Origin: Pseudobdellovibrionaceae bacterium
GTDB taxonomy: Bacteria > Bdellovibrionota > Bdellovibrionia > Bdellovibrionales > JAMPXM01
Assembly: GCA_022843085.1 (NCBI GenBank)
Contig: JALHOI010000053.1
Span: forward strand, 1-11,528
DNA length: 11,528 nucleotides
Reading direction: 5' to 3'
Shown here: piece by piece, positions 1 through 7,787 of the stretch
How the letters are laid out: each line of letters starts with the position of its first letter
Position numbering within the stretch: the first letter of the stretch is position 1
Made by a program: the position numbers and the translations under genes
Notes under the pieces: model-generated
Seen by the model: the letters and a program-made list of their open reading frames with translations, nothing else
What the model was told of the DNA's origin: nothing
Databases searched by the model: none

Positions 1-84
1 GCTGAGCATGGGTCTCCAATCGATAAAATCTTGCGTAGTAACAAAATCTTACCGACCAAAAGGCCCATGCCTCAGCAGCTTTTT
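1..84 (+). repeat. Long imperfect inverted repeat, possible terminator
   Basis: The first 12 bases (GCTGAGCATGGG) are the reverse complement of bases 64-76 (CCCATGCCTCAGC) apart from one bulged base. The arms enclose 51 bases, and the sequence then runs into TTTTT at 80-84. The loop contains the octamer AAAATCTT twice, at 25-32 and 43-50. An arm followed by a T run could terminate a plus-strand transcript entering from the left, although the loop is unusually long for an intrinsic terminator. The left arm begins exactly at the window edge, so its full length is unknown. Confidence 0.4.
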
Positions 85-179
85 AACTCACCGCATTCCA
101 CTCTGAATCGTGAAGAACCGAAATATAGAAATGCAATAAATAATAGAAGTTTTAGAAATCAGAACGAAGGCCTTAGGCT

Positions 180-1418
180 TCAGATTCCCACCTCGAGCTG
201 TAGTCGGTAGTACATGTTCTTCATAGAAGCTTGTCCACTTCGCTCCGCGACTGACTCATATGTGACGTCACCTTGAACCTTTATGCTGTGCTTATTGATG
301 TACCTCGTAAGTCCTACTGTCGTTTGAGTCCTCTCATCGAGCGCGTCTCGGAGACCAGACTCCGGTGTGATGATTGACCACCTCAAGGCTGGAGCCCAAT
401 TCGATGCAAAAGTGTGGGACAGCTGGAGATTGAAACCTCGCCCTGCATAGATGACTTGATTTGAATTCACGATCGGACTTTCAGCGTTTCTTTGGAAGGC
501 CTCAAATGAGAAGGACCAACCTTGCCGTTTCCACAGACCGTCTAAAATCCAGGTTTCGATGTTTCGAGTAGCGTTGCCCGAAAGAAGCGCCCCGTTCTGT
601 CCACTAGTTCGGGAGTTACTTCCGTTATAGCTGTAGACAGCACCTAAGGAATATCGCGCCTCGGGTTCAAACGAAAGATCACCCTCGAAATAGTCTCCAT
701 CGTCCTTGAAGTTGCCTGCTGGTAGCCACTCTACGCGTGCTGTGGTTGATAAACCAGTGCCGGAATTTCTTTGATTTCGTCCTTCACCGCTTGTTAATGC
801 GAGTTTCAGCCACGCTGGCTGATCGGCGCCAAACTTGTGCCATGATTGGATTCCAGTATCGCGATCTAGATTGAACGTCGCATTCGTCAAAGCTCGATCC
901 ACAAATTCGAGCGATCCGGACGAGTTAACCCTCTGACGGTTGCCAGGAAGTTTTCGCAAACCAAAGATCAAGCTGTGGTTTTCGGCCCAATCCCATGTGA
1001 CGTTGGCGTCTCGCAAAACGTTTGGGAACGCATTGGTATCCCAATCTTGATCTCCACGACTAAATCCAAGTTGTAGAGCGTACTTCAATTGAGGGCCGAG
1101 CACGTGGCCGTTCAAGCGAAGTCGTATTCGTCGAGTTTGCATTTCCACGAGATCTTGAGTCGAGGAATTTTCGTCCATGTCGTCGTAAGAGACGCGAGAT
1201 TGCATGCGGAAACCGAGGCGCATCGAGAACAAGCCATCCTTCGATTCAATTCGTACCCCGTTGGAGGTCGTTACGGATGCTTCAGATACGTCGGGTACCA
1301 AAAGCGATGTCTCGGTTCGCGCAGTGGACGCAGTACTTGCGTCGGCCGGCGCGAAACAGAGAAGAAAAAAACAACTCGAGACAGCGAGACGGGCGTAGGT
1401 GGTTTTATTGAATGTCAT
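180..1418 (-). CDS. Phosphate-selective porin OprO/OprP-family outer-membrane protein
   Basis: This gene encodes a 412-residue outer-membrane beta-barrel protein that probably passes small anions or other solutes. I chose the ATG at 1418 because it opens a good Sec signal peptide: basic start, hydrophobic stretch at residues 11-24, and an ADA cleavage site near residue 27. The frame stays open for about 118 more codons, but those show no signal or barrel character and are antisense to the integrase relic. The mature protein has family-like strands: GLFSMRLGFRMQSRV near residue 62, RRIRLRLNGH near 96, LKYALQLGFSRGD near 111, and the segment LEFVDRALTNATFNLDRDTG at 170-189. It ends YYRLQLEVGI, lacking the usual terminal Phe. 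No clear Shine-Dalgarno sequence precedes the ATG, so the leader may be very short. The family assignment is fairly sure; phosphate as substrate is not shown. Confidence 0.8.
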   Translation of the reverse strand: MTFNKTTYARLAVSSCFFLLCFAPADASTASTARTETSLLVPDVSEASVTTSNGVRIESKDGLFSMRLGFRMQSRVSYDDMDENSSTQDLVEMQTRRIRLRLNGHVLGPQLKYALQLGFSRGDQDWDTNAFPNVLRDANVTWDWAENHSLIFGLRKLPGNRQRVNSSGSLEFVDRALTNATFNLDRDTGIQSWHKFGADQPAWLKLALTSGEGRNQRNSGTGLSTTARVEWLPAGNFKDDGDYFEGDLSFEPEARYSLGAVYSYNGSNSRTSGQNGALLSGNATRNIETWILDGLWKRQGWSFSFEAFQRNAESPIVNSNQVIYAGRGFNLQLSHTFASNWAPALRWSIITPESGLRDALDERTQTTVGLTRYINKHSIKVQGDVTYESVAERSGQASMKNMYYRLQLEVGI

Positions 1419-1440
1419 ATGCAGGGTGTTAGCAGATTTA

Positions 1441-1452
1441 TGTGAAATCACA
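1441..1452. promoter_or_regulatory. Candidate operator TGTGA-AA-TCACA upstream of the porin
   Basis: A perfect 5-base inverted repeat with a 2-base spacer lies 23-34 bases before the porin start codon. The half-sites match those of CRP-like sites, but the CRP spacer is 6 bases, so this is not a normal CRP site. A weak minus-strand -10-like CATAAA overlaps its edge at 1437-1442. Position is the main argument; the site may be chance. Confidence 0.2.
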
Positions 1453-1574
1453 AGTCTCACGTGGAGGATGTGCTGACCGTCGCTTTGCTGCTTTTCATTC
1501 GAGACTCCAGGAAAAGATTTCTGATTCAAAACCCAATCTGCAAAAGCACATCGGCTCGACGACAGAGCCGAGCA

Positions 1575-2481
1575 ATGACCACGCCACGACGATGCAAGGC
1601 CGTGGTCCACCAAGGACGATTTCTGAGAGGAAAATCGCCCGCGTCGATAGACGGCCCTCGGAAAAAGTCCCCAAACGTCGGTGTCCGAATTTTCAGCCCA
1701 AGCCGAAGCTGAAAAAGCGGATCGAAGACTTTTGATCGAAGTTGAGCGCGAGCTTCGGATGACGGAAGCCAAAGGATCGCAACGGCGAAAATTGATTGAG
1801 GAAGGGGAAATTGCTGCGAGAAAGGGTGATGTTTTTATCCGGGAGATCGGAAAGCAAACAGTCGACGATTACGTTTTCATAGTTCGCGCTCGAGCATAAT
1901 CGAACGCTCTTGTCGTACGCCGGATTATTAGTCATTCGTGATATCCACTTTGGGCGGAAGCACTTTGTACAGGAATGCGATCAGGCGAGCTCTATGCGCT
2001 TCAATGGGATCAGATCGATTTCGACAATAAGTTGATCTTTGTCCATCGCAATTGGACGAATCGAGAAGTCTTTGGTCCGACCAGGGTCGCCATTGGCGCA
2101 CGGTGCCGATTGAATCGTCGCAGGTTCTTACGCCTTTCAAGAGTCTGAAATCGAAGAGTGACGGGCGTCCCTTTGTGCTCCCGCATTTAAACCTTTGGTT
2201 GAAGGGCGAAGTAGCAAAGGTGCTCGAGAGTTCTGCGTTGGTTCCGGACTGCCGTCGATCCAGTTCCATACGTTGCGTGCTTTCTTGGCGACTCAGTTGA
2301 TTCGCGATGCTGTCGCACCGGCAGTTGTGATGAAGATCTGCGGCTGGAAAGACCTTAAGACTAGGCAGCGGTACATCCGCTTGGTGGGCTTGATTTAAAG
2401 TGCGCAACGGTCAGTCTAAAACTCCTCCCGGAGCGAGAAGTCATGGGGATAGTTGTTTCATTGTTCAAACAAGATTCATAA
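1575..2481 (+). pseudogene. Decayed tyrosine recombinase (phage-type integrase)
   Basis: A full-length integrase can be read only by changing frame. Piece 1 (1575 to about 1695) gives an arm-binding-like segment with GRFLRGK and GPRKKSPNVGVRIF. Piece 2, in the next frame, gives AEAEKADRRLLIEVERELR and TVDDYVFIVRA, then stops at TAA 1897. The core-binding domain is mostly missing. From 1942 the frame reads YPLWAEALCTGMRSGELYAL, with the first catalytic Arg; the TGA at 1939 sits where relatives as I remember them have Trp. A shift near 2083 leads to GRHWRTVPIES and GRPFVLPHLNLWLKGEVAKVL. Another near 2225 leads to REFCVGSGLPS, the HTLR box (2267-2278), ICGWKDLKT and the Tyr nucleophile in RYIR (TAC 2372-2374). 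A last shift near 2393 yields LKLLPEREVMGIVVSLFKQ and a natural stop at 2479. Catalytic landmarks survive but no enzyme can be made. Confidence 0.85.
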
Positions 2482-3093
2482 AAGTAGAGACTAGTCGACA
2501 AACGAGCCGGTTCCCAGTTACGAGCCGTGATATTGCGTGGAGCGGGAGCCGACTGAGGCGTGTTCTCAATTGGGTGAAATCACGTCGGAACCGACGTCAC
2601 CTCCATTACGCTTCTGATCGCTCCGCGATCAGCGCCCGACGGGCGGCGAAGTGGACCGCTGTTCGTAGGCTTTAGCCGAAGAGCAGCCCCTACGGAGATA
2701 GCCGCAACAAAGAAAAGTTTCGCATCACATTCGAATCTCGGCGATCAGCGCCGACCAACAGTTGACGGGCAGGTTGCGGACGAACAATGGGAGCAGAGCG
2801 AAGAAGGCGCCTAAAGAGGAGCTATTCAACCCGCGAACTTTGTGACGTGGGCACCTTGCATCTTGTGTGAGCCGCACTCCAGATCGCCAGCGAGGCTTTG
2901 CCCCAAACAGAAGACGAATCGCGCCACGAGCGCACGTATTATTTAACGCGTGCCTGCGCGAAAGCCGGCTGTGTTTTATGTTGAAGATAGTGGCAAAGAG
3001 GCATCAATGGGGCCAATAGGACATTTGCCCAATTGTTTGTTTTCAAGATTTCGCCGAGTTTCGATGAGGATTCATCATCGCTCGGAGAAATAA
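2482..3093. other. Intergenic region without a convincing gene
   Basis: About 610 bases separate the integrase relic from the efflux operon. Frames that stay open here have no recognisable protein features. The left part carries a cluster of hairpins (2582-2694, listed separately). The 12-mer GCGATCAGCGCC occurs directly repeated at 2625-2636 and 2741-2752, followed by CGAC in the first copy and GAC in the second. The promoter of the efflux operon must lie in the right part, but I see no good -35/-10 pair. The stretch may be further decayed mobile DNA. Confidence 0.5.
2582..2694. repeat. Cluster of short perfect hairpins
   Basis: Three stem-loops occur within about 110 bases. ACGTCGG-AA-CCGACGT spans 2582-2597 (7 bp). 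CTGATCGC-TCC-GCGATCAG spans 2614-2632 (8 bp). A longer bulged hairpin spans 2659-2686: CTG/CAG, TTC/GAA and GGCT/AGCC pair around a TT loop. An alternative pairing CGTAGG/CCTACG (2664-2669 with 2689-2694) overlaps the third. No T run follows, so they are not intrinsic terminators. They could be REP-like repeats, a structured RNA, or an old recombination site. Confidence 0.5.
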
Positions 3094-4338
3094 ATGAAGC
3101 GGCAATCGATCGTTCTAAGTGTGTGCTTGTTCGTTGGGCTTTTCACATGTGTCGCGTCTGCGCTCGACACTCGCGACGTCTGGCACTTCGTCGATTCAGC
3201 CGTCAGCAAAAGCCCGGAAGTCTCGGCAAAGGAGTCAGACGCCAGTCGGAACGTTGAGATCTCAAAGTCATTGTCACACCCAGAAAACCCGATCGTCGAG
3301 TTTGGCTGGACCAACCGGACGGCGACCGGGCCAAACTCTAACGTCACTGCATGGGGCATCCGCCAGAAGCTGCCGTTCTGGACAACTCGGACCAGACAAG
3401 CGGACGTCCAGCAGGCTTTCGGGGAAGCGGCCCAATGGGAGACCGAAGCGACGATACGCCAAATGTCGCTTGATCTGCTTCGGCGGATTTATGCAGTTGG
3501 ACGTCTCGAAGCCGAGCAAGACCATATGAAGGACCGCCGTGCGCGATTCGCGCTGATCAAGGCCGCGCTGGAAAGAACCCGAGCGGCTTCGCCGGGTCAA
3601 AAAATCGAACGGCGATTGATTCAGTCTGCAGTCGCAATTGTCGAAGGTCAATTTGATCAAATCGAGGCGTCCGTGCGAGGCGAGCGGAGCTCGTTAAACT
3701 TAATCGGTCCGGTTAAAATTGAAAGACTTCAGCTCAAATGGCTCGAGGCAACGCAACTCCAAGATCTCAGAAATTCCGTCAAAAATCTGAAACCGAAGCG
3801 AGATCCCCTGCTGTTTAAAGCCGACGAACTTGTCAAAGCGGCCAATTTCGAAGTTCAAGCGACGGCGGCACGGCCCGAATTTGAGGTCTTCCTGCAGTTG
3901 GACAAAGAAACCGGAGCCGCCAGGGAACAAAATATCACGGCCGGCGTTTCGGCAACACTACCTTTTTCTGCAATCTGGGGCGCTGACCGTCGAGCCGCTG
4001 AACTGAATCGAACAAAGACGGAAAGTCATCGCCTCAGCACCACTCGCGCTTTCGAGCAACTGGCCGCAAAGACAATGGTTACGCTTCAAGCCGCAACAAA
4101 ATCGCTCGAACGTTTCCCGCTAGCGAACGTGCAAAAAATCGATACCGAGGTCAAAGAAGCCGAAGGTCAGGTTCGGCAAAGTTGGATTACGGTTTCGCAG
4201 TTTTTAGAATTCGACCGCCAGGCGCATGCACAAATCGAAGAAATTTATAACGCACAAGAGCGCGCAGTCGACGCGATCATCAACGTATGCACGGTTTTTG
4301 ACTGCGATGTCCGAGCTCTATTAGGAGGTTCAATATGA
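3094..4338 (+). CDS. TolC/CzcC-type outer-membrane efflux factor
   Basis: This gene encodes a 414-residue outer-membrane factor that should form the trimeric exit duct for the RND pump encoded next. Residues 1-23 are a Sec signal peptide ending in VASA; no lipobox Cys is seen, so it is probably not a lipoprotein, unlike CusC. The body starts with a helical stretch, then PENPIVEFGWTNR, a typical first barrel strand. Long amphipathic helices (about 100-200 and 290-390) follow, with a second strand region near EFEVFLQLDKETG and ITAGVSATLPF, matching the repeated helix/strand layout of the family. Length is at the short end of the usual range. The start is supported by GGAG at 3084-3087, 6 bases before ATG. 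The last codons overlap the pump gene by ATGA, so the two are translationally coupled. No adaptor gene stands between them. Confidence 0.85.
   Translation: MKRQSIVLSVCLFVGLFTCVASALDTRDVWHFVDSAVSKSPEVSAKESDASRNVEISKSLSHPENPIVEFGWTNRTATGPNSNVTAWGIRQKLPFWTTRTRQADVQQAFGEAAQWETEATIRQMSLDLLRRIYAVGRLEAEQDHMKDRRARFALIKAALERTRAASPGQKIERRLIQSAVAIVEGQFDQIEASVRGERSSLNLIGPVKIERLQLKWLEATQLQDLRNSVKNLKPKRDPLLFKADELVKAANFEVQATAARPEFEVFLQLDKETGAAREQNITAGVSATLPFSAIWGADRRAAELNRTKTESHRLSTTRAFEQLAAKTMVTLQAATKSLERFPLANVQKIDTEVKEAEGQVRQSWITVSQFLEFDRQAHAQIEEIYNAQERAVDAIINVCTVFDCDVRALLGGSI
4323..4328 (+). promoter_or_regulatory. Strong AGGAGG ribosome binding site inside the outer-membrane factor gene
   Basis: A consensus AGGAGG sits 6 bases before the RND pump ATG at 4335, within the last codons of the preceding gene. 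Together with the ATGA stop/start overlap it fixes the pump start and indicates coupled translation. Confidence 0.85.
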
Positions 4339-7300
4339 ATCACGTCTTCCGATTTGTGCTCAGTAACCGCCGAATGATGCTTGCGATTGCATTTGCCATT
4401 TGTGGCGTTGGCATCTTTGCGCTTCAACATCTTCCAATCGATGCCGTTCCCGACATTACGAACGTGCAAGTCATGATCAATTCGAAGACCGCCTCACTGA
4501 GCCCTGAACAGATCGAACGACAAGTGACGTTTCCGATTGAATCTGAACTCAATGGTATTCCCGGGGTTGCCGAAGTTCGCTCGCTGTCGAAATTTGGCTT
4601 ATCTCAGGTGATTGTTGTTTTCGAGAACTCAGTCGATATCTATTGGGCGAGATCGCAGATATTCGAAAGGCTTCAAACTCTGAACCTTCCAGATTCAATC
4701 ACACCAGAACTTGCGCCAATCACGACCGGACTTGGAGAAGTCGTGATGTATACCGTCGAAGCGAAACAAGGAAGTGCGCTTGCTCAACTTCCCGATCTTC
4801 AGCGCCTTATTCGCTTGCGCGAAATTCAAGAACGCGTGATTCGTCCTGAACTGCGTCGAATTGATGGAGTCGCAGATATCGATACTAACGGCGGCTACCG
4901 AAAAGAAGTTCACATTAACGTGTTGCCTTCGAAACTTCGCCGACACGGGATGACTATTCTTGATTTAAAGCAAGCCCTCAACACGATCGGTGAAAATGTT
5001 GGTGGCGGCTACATCCAAGAGGAAGGCTCACAAATCATTGTTGGGGTCTCGGCATCGATCGATAAACTGGCCGCAATTGAAAACTTCCCGGTTAAAGTTG
5101 GATTCGGCGGTAAATCGGTTCACGTAAAAGACGTAGCCGAGGTTCGAATCGAATCCGGCCTGCGAGTCGGCGCTGCGACCGAGAACGGTCATGAGTCTGT
5201 GCTTGGGACGATTCTGATGCGATCGGGCGCTAGCAGTCGAACGGTCGCCCGACAAACCGTTGATCGACTTAAACAATTTGTACTTCCTGACGAAGCCTTC
5301 ATCGCCATCCACTACGATCGGTCTTTTTTGGTCGATACCACCATTCGAACCGTCACGCGCAGCCTTCTGGAAGGCGCAGCACTGGTAATTTTGATTCTCA
5401 TATTGTTGGTCGGCGACTTTCGATCGGCGTTACTCGTCGCCAGCATTATTCCGATATCTCTCCTTGGTGCATTCATCGGAATGAAGTTGACCGGTGTTTC
5501 AGCCAACCTCATGAGTCTTGGCGCCATCGACTTCGGATTGATCGTCGACGGCGCCGTCGTGATGGTTGAGAATTTCGTCAGACGAGCTGGAACTGCCCCC
5601 AGCAACTCTGAATCGCGACTCAAGTTTTTCTATGATGCGGCTTTCGAGGTGTCGCGGCCCGTATTCTTCGGGGTGCTGGTGATTATAACCGTCTACCTAC
5701 CGATTCTGTTTCTAACCGGGGTCGAGGGAAAAATGTTTCGGCCAATGGCCTTAACTGTATTGTTTGCGCTGTTAACAAGTCTCGTGTTGACGATGACCTT
5801 TATTCCCGCAGCGGCTTCGTTTGTATTGAAGGTGGATCACGCGCACAAAACGCCGTGGCTTTTTCAGAAACTCGAGAATTTGTATTCACGAACACTCGAC
5901 ATCGTATTCGGACGATCGGGCAAGCTTCTTGTCTTTGGGACGACGGCTCTGATTGGCTCATTCACGTTGTTTATATTCTTCGCAAAGATGGGTTCAGATT
6001 TCATTCCGCAGCTAGACGAAGGTGATCTTGTCATAGGCCTTGTGCGCGATACCTCGCAAGGAATTGACGAATCCGTGAGGCAGCAAATCGCGGCCGAAAA
6101 GCGAATTCTTAACTTCAAGGAAGTCGAAACCGTGTTCTCTCGACTCGGAACTCCGGACTCGGCGACAGATCCAATGAGTGTGAACTTTGCTGATACGTTT
6201 GTGATTCTAAAAAAAGATCGTGAACAATGGCCCGTGATCGAAGGGTTAAAACGACATCGAACAAAATCGGAACTTTTCGAAGCAATTAAGTTGGATCTTG
6301 AAAGGCATCTGCCGCCCCAGGACATTGCACGAACACAGCCGATCGAGATGCGCTTCAACGAAATTCTCGAAGGAAGTCGCGCCGACGTGACCCTTCGAAT
6401 TTATGGGCCTGATCTCGATGTTCTTTCTGATCTCATTTCGAAGTCTGAAAAAGCGCTTGAGGGAATGTCGGGCTTGTTCGAGGCTCAGTATGATTCGCTG
6501 ACGGCACTCACGAAAAGTCGTGTTTTGGAAATAAGACCCGACTTTTTTAAGCTTGCGGAGAGAAGTGTGAATGCAAACGATCTAAAAAACGTTTTTTCGA
6601 CGGCTCTGTCTGGAGCTAAAGTCGGGTCCTACTTTGATTCAGATCGTACGATTCCGGTCGTTTTACATTTGGATGAATCGCTCCGCGAAAACCAAACTGA
6701 AATTGCGAGTCTTCCGGTCGATACGATGCACGGCGGATTTGTGCCGCTTTCAGAAGTTGCGTCACTTGAGCGAAGTGACCGAGTGACAACGATCGCAAGA
6801 AATCTTGGCCAACGATATTCAGCACTTTCATTGTTTGTGAAAGGTCGCGACATTGATTCGTTTGTCAAAGAGGCCCAGTCAAAGATTGAGGCAAAAATTC
6901 AACTTCCTCTGGGCTACCGGGTGTACTGGGGCGGACAGTTTCGGAATATGCAGGAAGCGCGTCTGCGGTTTGCTTTTTTAATTCCGATCACGCTTCTTAT
7001 CGTACTTCTATTGCTCTACAAAAATTTTGAATCTTTGTCCGATGCGTTGGTCGTCATGGGGGCTATTCCTCTGGCGATGATCGGAGGCCTGCTGACTCTT
7101 TGGCTTCGAGGTCTTAGTATCACCGTTCCCGCGATCATCGGTTTTATCGCTCTTGCTGGCGTCGCCGTGATGAACGGTGTCGTTCTAATTGGCTTCATCA
7201 AGGATCTTCGAAGTGAGGGGCTACAAGTGAAAGACGCTGTCGTCCAAGGAGCCAAGGCCCGCTTGCGACCAGTCCTCATGACGGCCATGGTTGCGGCTCT

Positions 7301-7463
7301 CGGATTTATCCCGATGGCGCTTAACACCGGACTTGGCTCTGAAGTGCAAAAGCCTTTGGCGACGGTGGTCGTAGGTGGACTGATCAGCGCAACGCTTCTG
7401 ACATTGGTTGTGTTGCCGTTGATCTACGTCATGATTTCGAAAGAGCGGCAAGCGCACGAGTGA
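4335..7463 (+). CDS. CzcA-family heavy-metal efflux RND transporter
   Basis: This gene encodes a 1042-residue inner-membrane proton antiporter, the normal length for the heavy-metal (HME) RND family. The N-terminus carries the first membrane helix (about 12-31) and the signature LPIDAVPDITNVQV (33-46). The first porter and docking region runs to about 340, followed by helices 2-6. The helix-4 motif has Asp399, Asp405 and Glu412 in IDFGLIVDGAVVMVEN, the same spacing as the proton-relay residues of CzcA (402/408/415). This points to divalent ions such as Zn, Co, Cd or Ni, because CusA lacks the first Asp. SDFIPQLDEGDL (554-565) opens the second half, TDPMSVNFADTFVIL lies at 611-625, and five more helices end the protein. 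A consensus ribosome site and ATGA overlap tie it to the outer-membrane factor. The exact metal is unproven. Confidence 0.93.
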   Translation: MNHVFRFVLSNRRMMLAIAFAICGVGIFALQHLPIDAVPDITNVQVMINSKTASLSPEQIERQVTFPIESELNGIPGVAEVRSLSKFGLSQVIVVFENSVDIYWARSQIFERLQTLNLPDSITPELAPITTGLGEVVMYTVEAKQGSALAQLPDLQRLIRLREIQERVIRPELRRIDGVADIDTNGGYRKEVHINVLPSKLRRHGMTILDLKQALNTIGENVGGGYIQEEGSQIIVGVSASIDKLAAIENFPVKVGFGGKSVHVKDVAEVRIESGLRVGAATENGHESVLGTILMRSGASSRTVARQTVDRLKQFVLPDEAFIAIHYDRSFLVDTTIRTVTRSLLEGAALVILILILLVGDFRSALLVASIIPISLLGAFIGMKLTGVSANLMSLGAIDFGLIVDGAVVMVENFVRRAGTAPSNSESRLKFFYDAAFEVSRPVFFGVLVIITVYLPILFLTGVEGKMFRPMALTVLFALLTSLVLTMTFIPAAASFVLKVDHAHKTPWLFQKLENLYSRTLDIVFGRSGKLLVFGTTALIGSFTLFIFFAKMGSDFIPQLDEGDLVIGLVRDTSQGIDESVRQQIAAEKRILNFKEVETVFSRLGTPDSATDPMSVNFADTFVILKKDREQWPVIEGLKRHRTKSELFEAIKLDLERHLPPQDIARTQPIEMRFNEILEGSRADVTLRIYGPDLDVLSDLISKSEKALEGMSGLFEAQYDSLTALTKSRVLEIRPDFFKLAERSVNANDLKNVFSTALSGAKVGSYFDSDRTIPVVLHLDESLRENQTEIASLPVDTMHGGFVPLSEVASLERSDRVTTIARNLGQRYSALSLFVKGRDIDSFVKEAQSKIEAKIQLPLGYRVYWGGQFRNMQEARLRFAFLIPITLLIVLLLLYKNFESLSDALVVMGAIPLAMIGGLLTLWLRGLSITVPAIIGFIALAGVAVMNGVVLIGFIKDLRSEGLQVKDAVVQGAKARLRPVLMTAMVAALGFIPMALNTGLGSEVQKPLATVVVGGLISATLLTLVVLPLIYVMISKERQAHE

Positions 7464-7473
7464 TCGTAACGCT

Positions 7474-7504
7474 GGCACGATCGCCCGGAAGCGACGCTCG
7501 TGCC
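7474..7504. terminator. Hairpin between convergent genes, possible bidirectional terminator
   Basis: GGCACGA (7474-7480) pairs with TCGTGCC (7498-7504). Inside it TCGC (7481-7484) pairs with GCGA (7491-7494), leaving a 6-base loop and a 3-base bulge. It lies in the 60-base gap between the pump stop and the stop of the minus-strand PepSY gene, where a shared terminator is expected. Neither side has a T run, so intrinsic termination is uncertain. A second small repeat, AATCGA/TCGATT, overlaps the PepSY stop codon. Confidence 0.5.
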
Positions 7505-7523
7505 TGATTCAACATCAATCGAT

Positions 7524-7787
7524 TTAGTCGATTTCTTCTTTCACGATCGAGGCATCGACTGGGTTGAAATAGACTTCGACTTTCTTTCCCTCTTTGTTGG
7601 TACCGTAGATTTCGTAACAAGAGCCTGGTTGTTTGAACTTGTTGATCTTGTAACCAAGCTCTTCGGCCTTCTTCTTAAAGTCGGCTTCTTTCATCCATTT
7701 GTCCTTTGGTTGGTCTGTGCAGTTCTTTTTAGCGAAAGCGGGGACGGCGCTCAGAACGATTGCGGTAGCGAAGATAAGATTTTTCAC
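7524..7787 (-). CDS. Small periplasmic PepSY-type domain protein
   Basis: This gene encodes an 87-residue exported protein. It starts at a GTG (7787-7785) with AAGGAG (7800-7795) 7 bases upstream, which decides the start. Residues 1-19 form a Sec signal peptide ending AFA. The mature part is one PepSY-like domain: CTDQPKDKWMKEADFKKKAE, then LGYKINKFK, CYEIYGTNKEGKKVEVYF and a final NPVDASIVKEE strand. This helix plus beta-strand pattern with a conserved CYEIYG-type core fits the PepSY_2 (YpeB-like) group. Two Cys remain in the mature protein and could form a disulfide. Such proteins are common beside b-type membrane cytochromes, and here the gene is divergent from one across a 222-base gap. 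The molecular role is not established; ligand binding or chaperoning of a redox partner is an inference. Confidence 0.8.
   Translation of the reverse strand: MKNLIFATAIVLSAVPAFAKKNCTDQPKDKWMKEADFKKKAEELGYKINKFKQPGSCYEIYGTNKEGKKVEVYFNPVDASIVKEEID

Noticed and set aside
1..210. Open plus-strand frame of about 69 codons entering from the left edge
   Set aside because: It could be the end of a gene outside the window, but it overlaps the porin end, has low-complexity Asn/Arg/Pro-rich content and no recognisable motif. It cannot be supported without the missing part.
1441..1452. Genuine CRP site
   Set aside because: The half-sites fit but the spacer is 2 bases instead of 6.
1681..1899. Free-standing 72-residue plus-strand gene
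   Set aside because: Its sequence fits as the second piece of the integrase relic, continuing the frame used again at 1942.
2195..2398. Short intact recombinase gene
   Set aside because: It holds only the C-terminal catalytic half; the rest lies in other frames, so it is part of the pseudogene.
2400..2675. 91-residue Arg/Ser-rich plus-strand frame
   Set aside because: Its start overlaps the relic's true tail in another frame, and its remainder runs through the hairpin cluster with no protein-like pattern.
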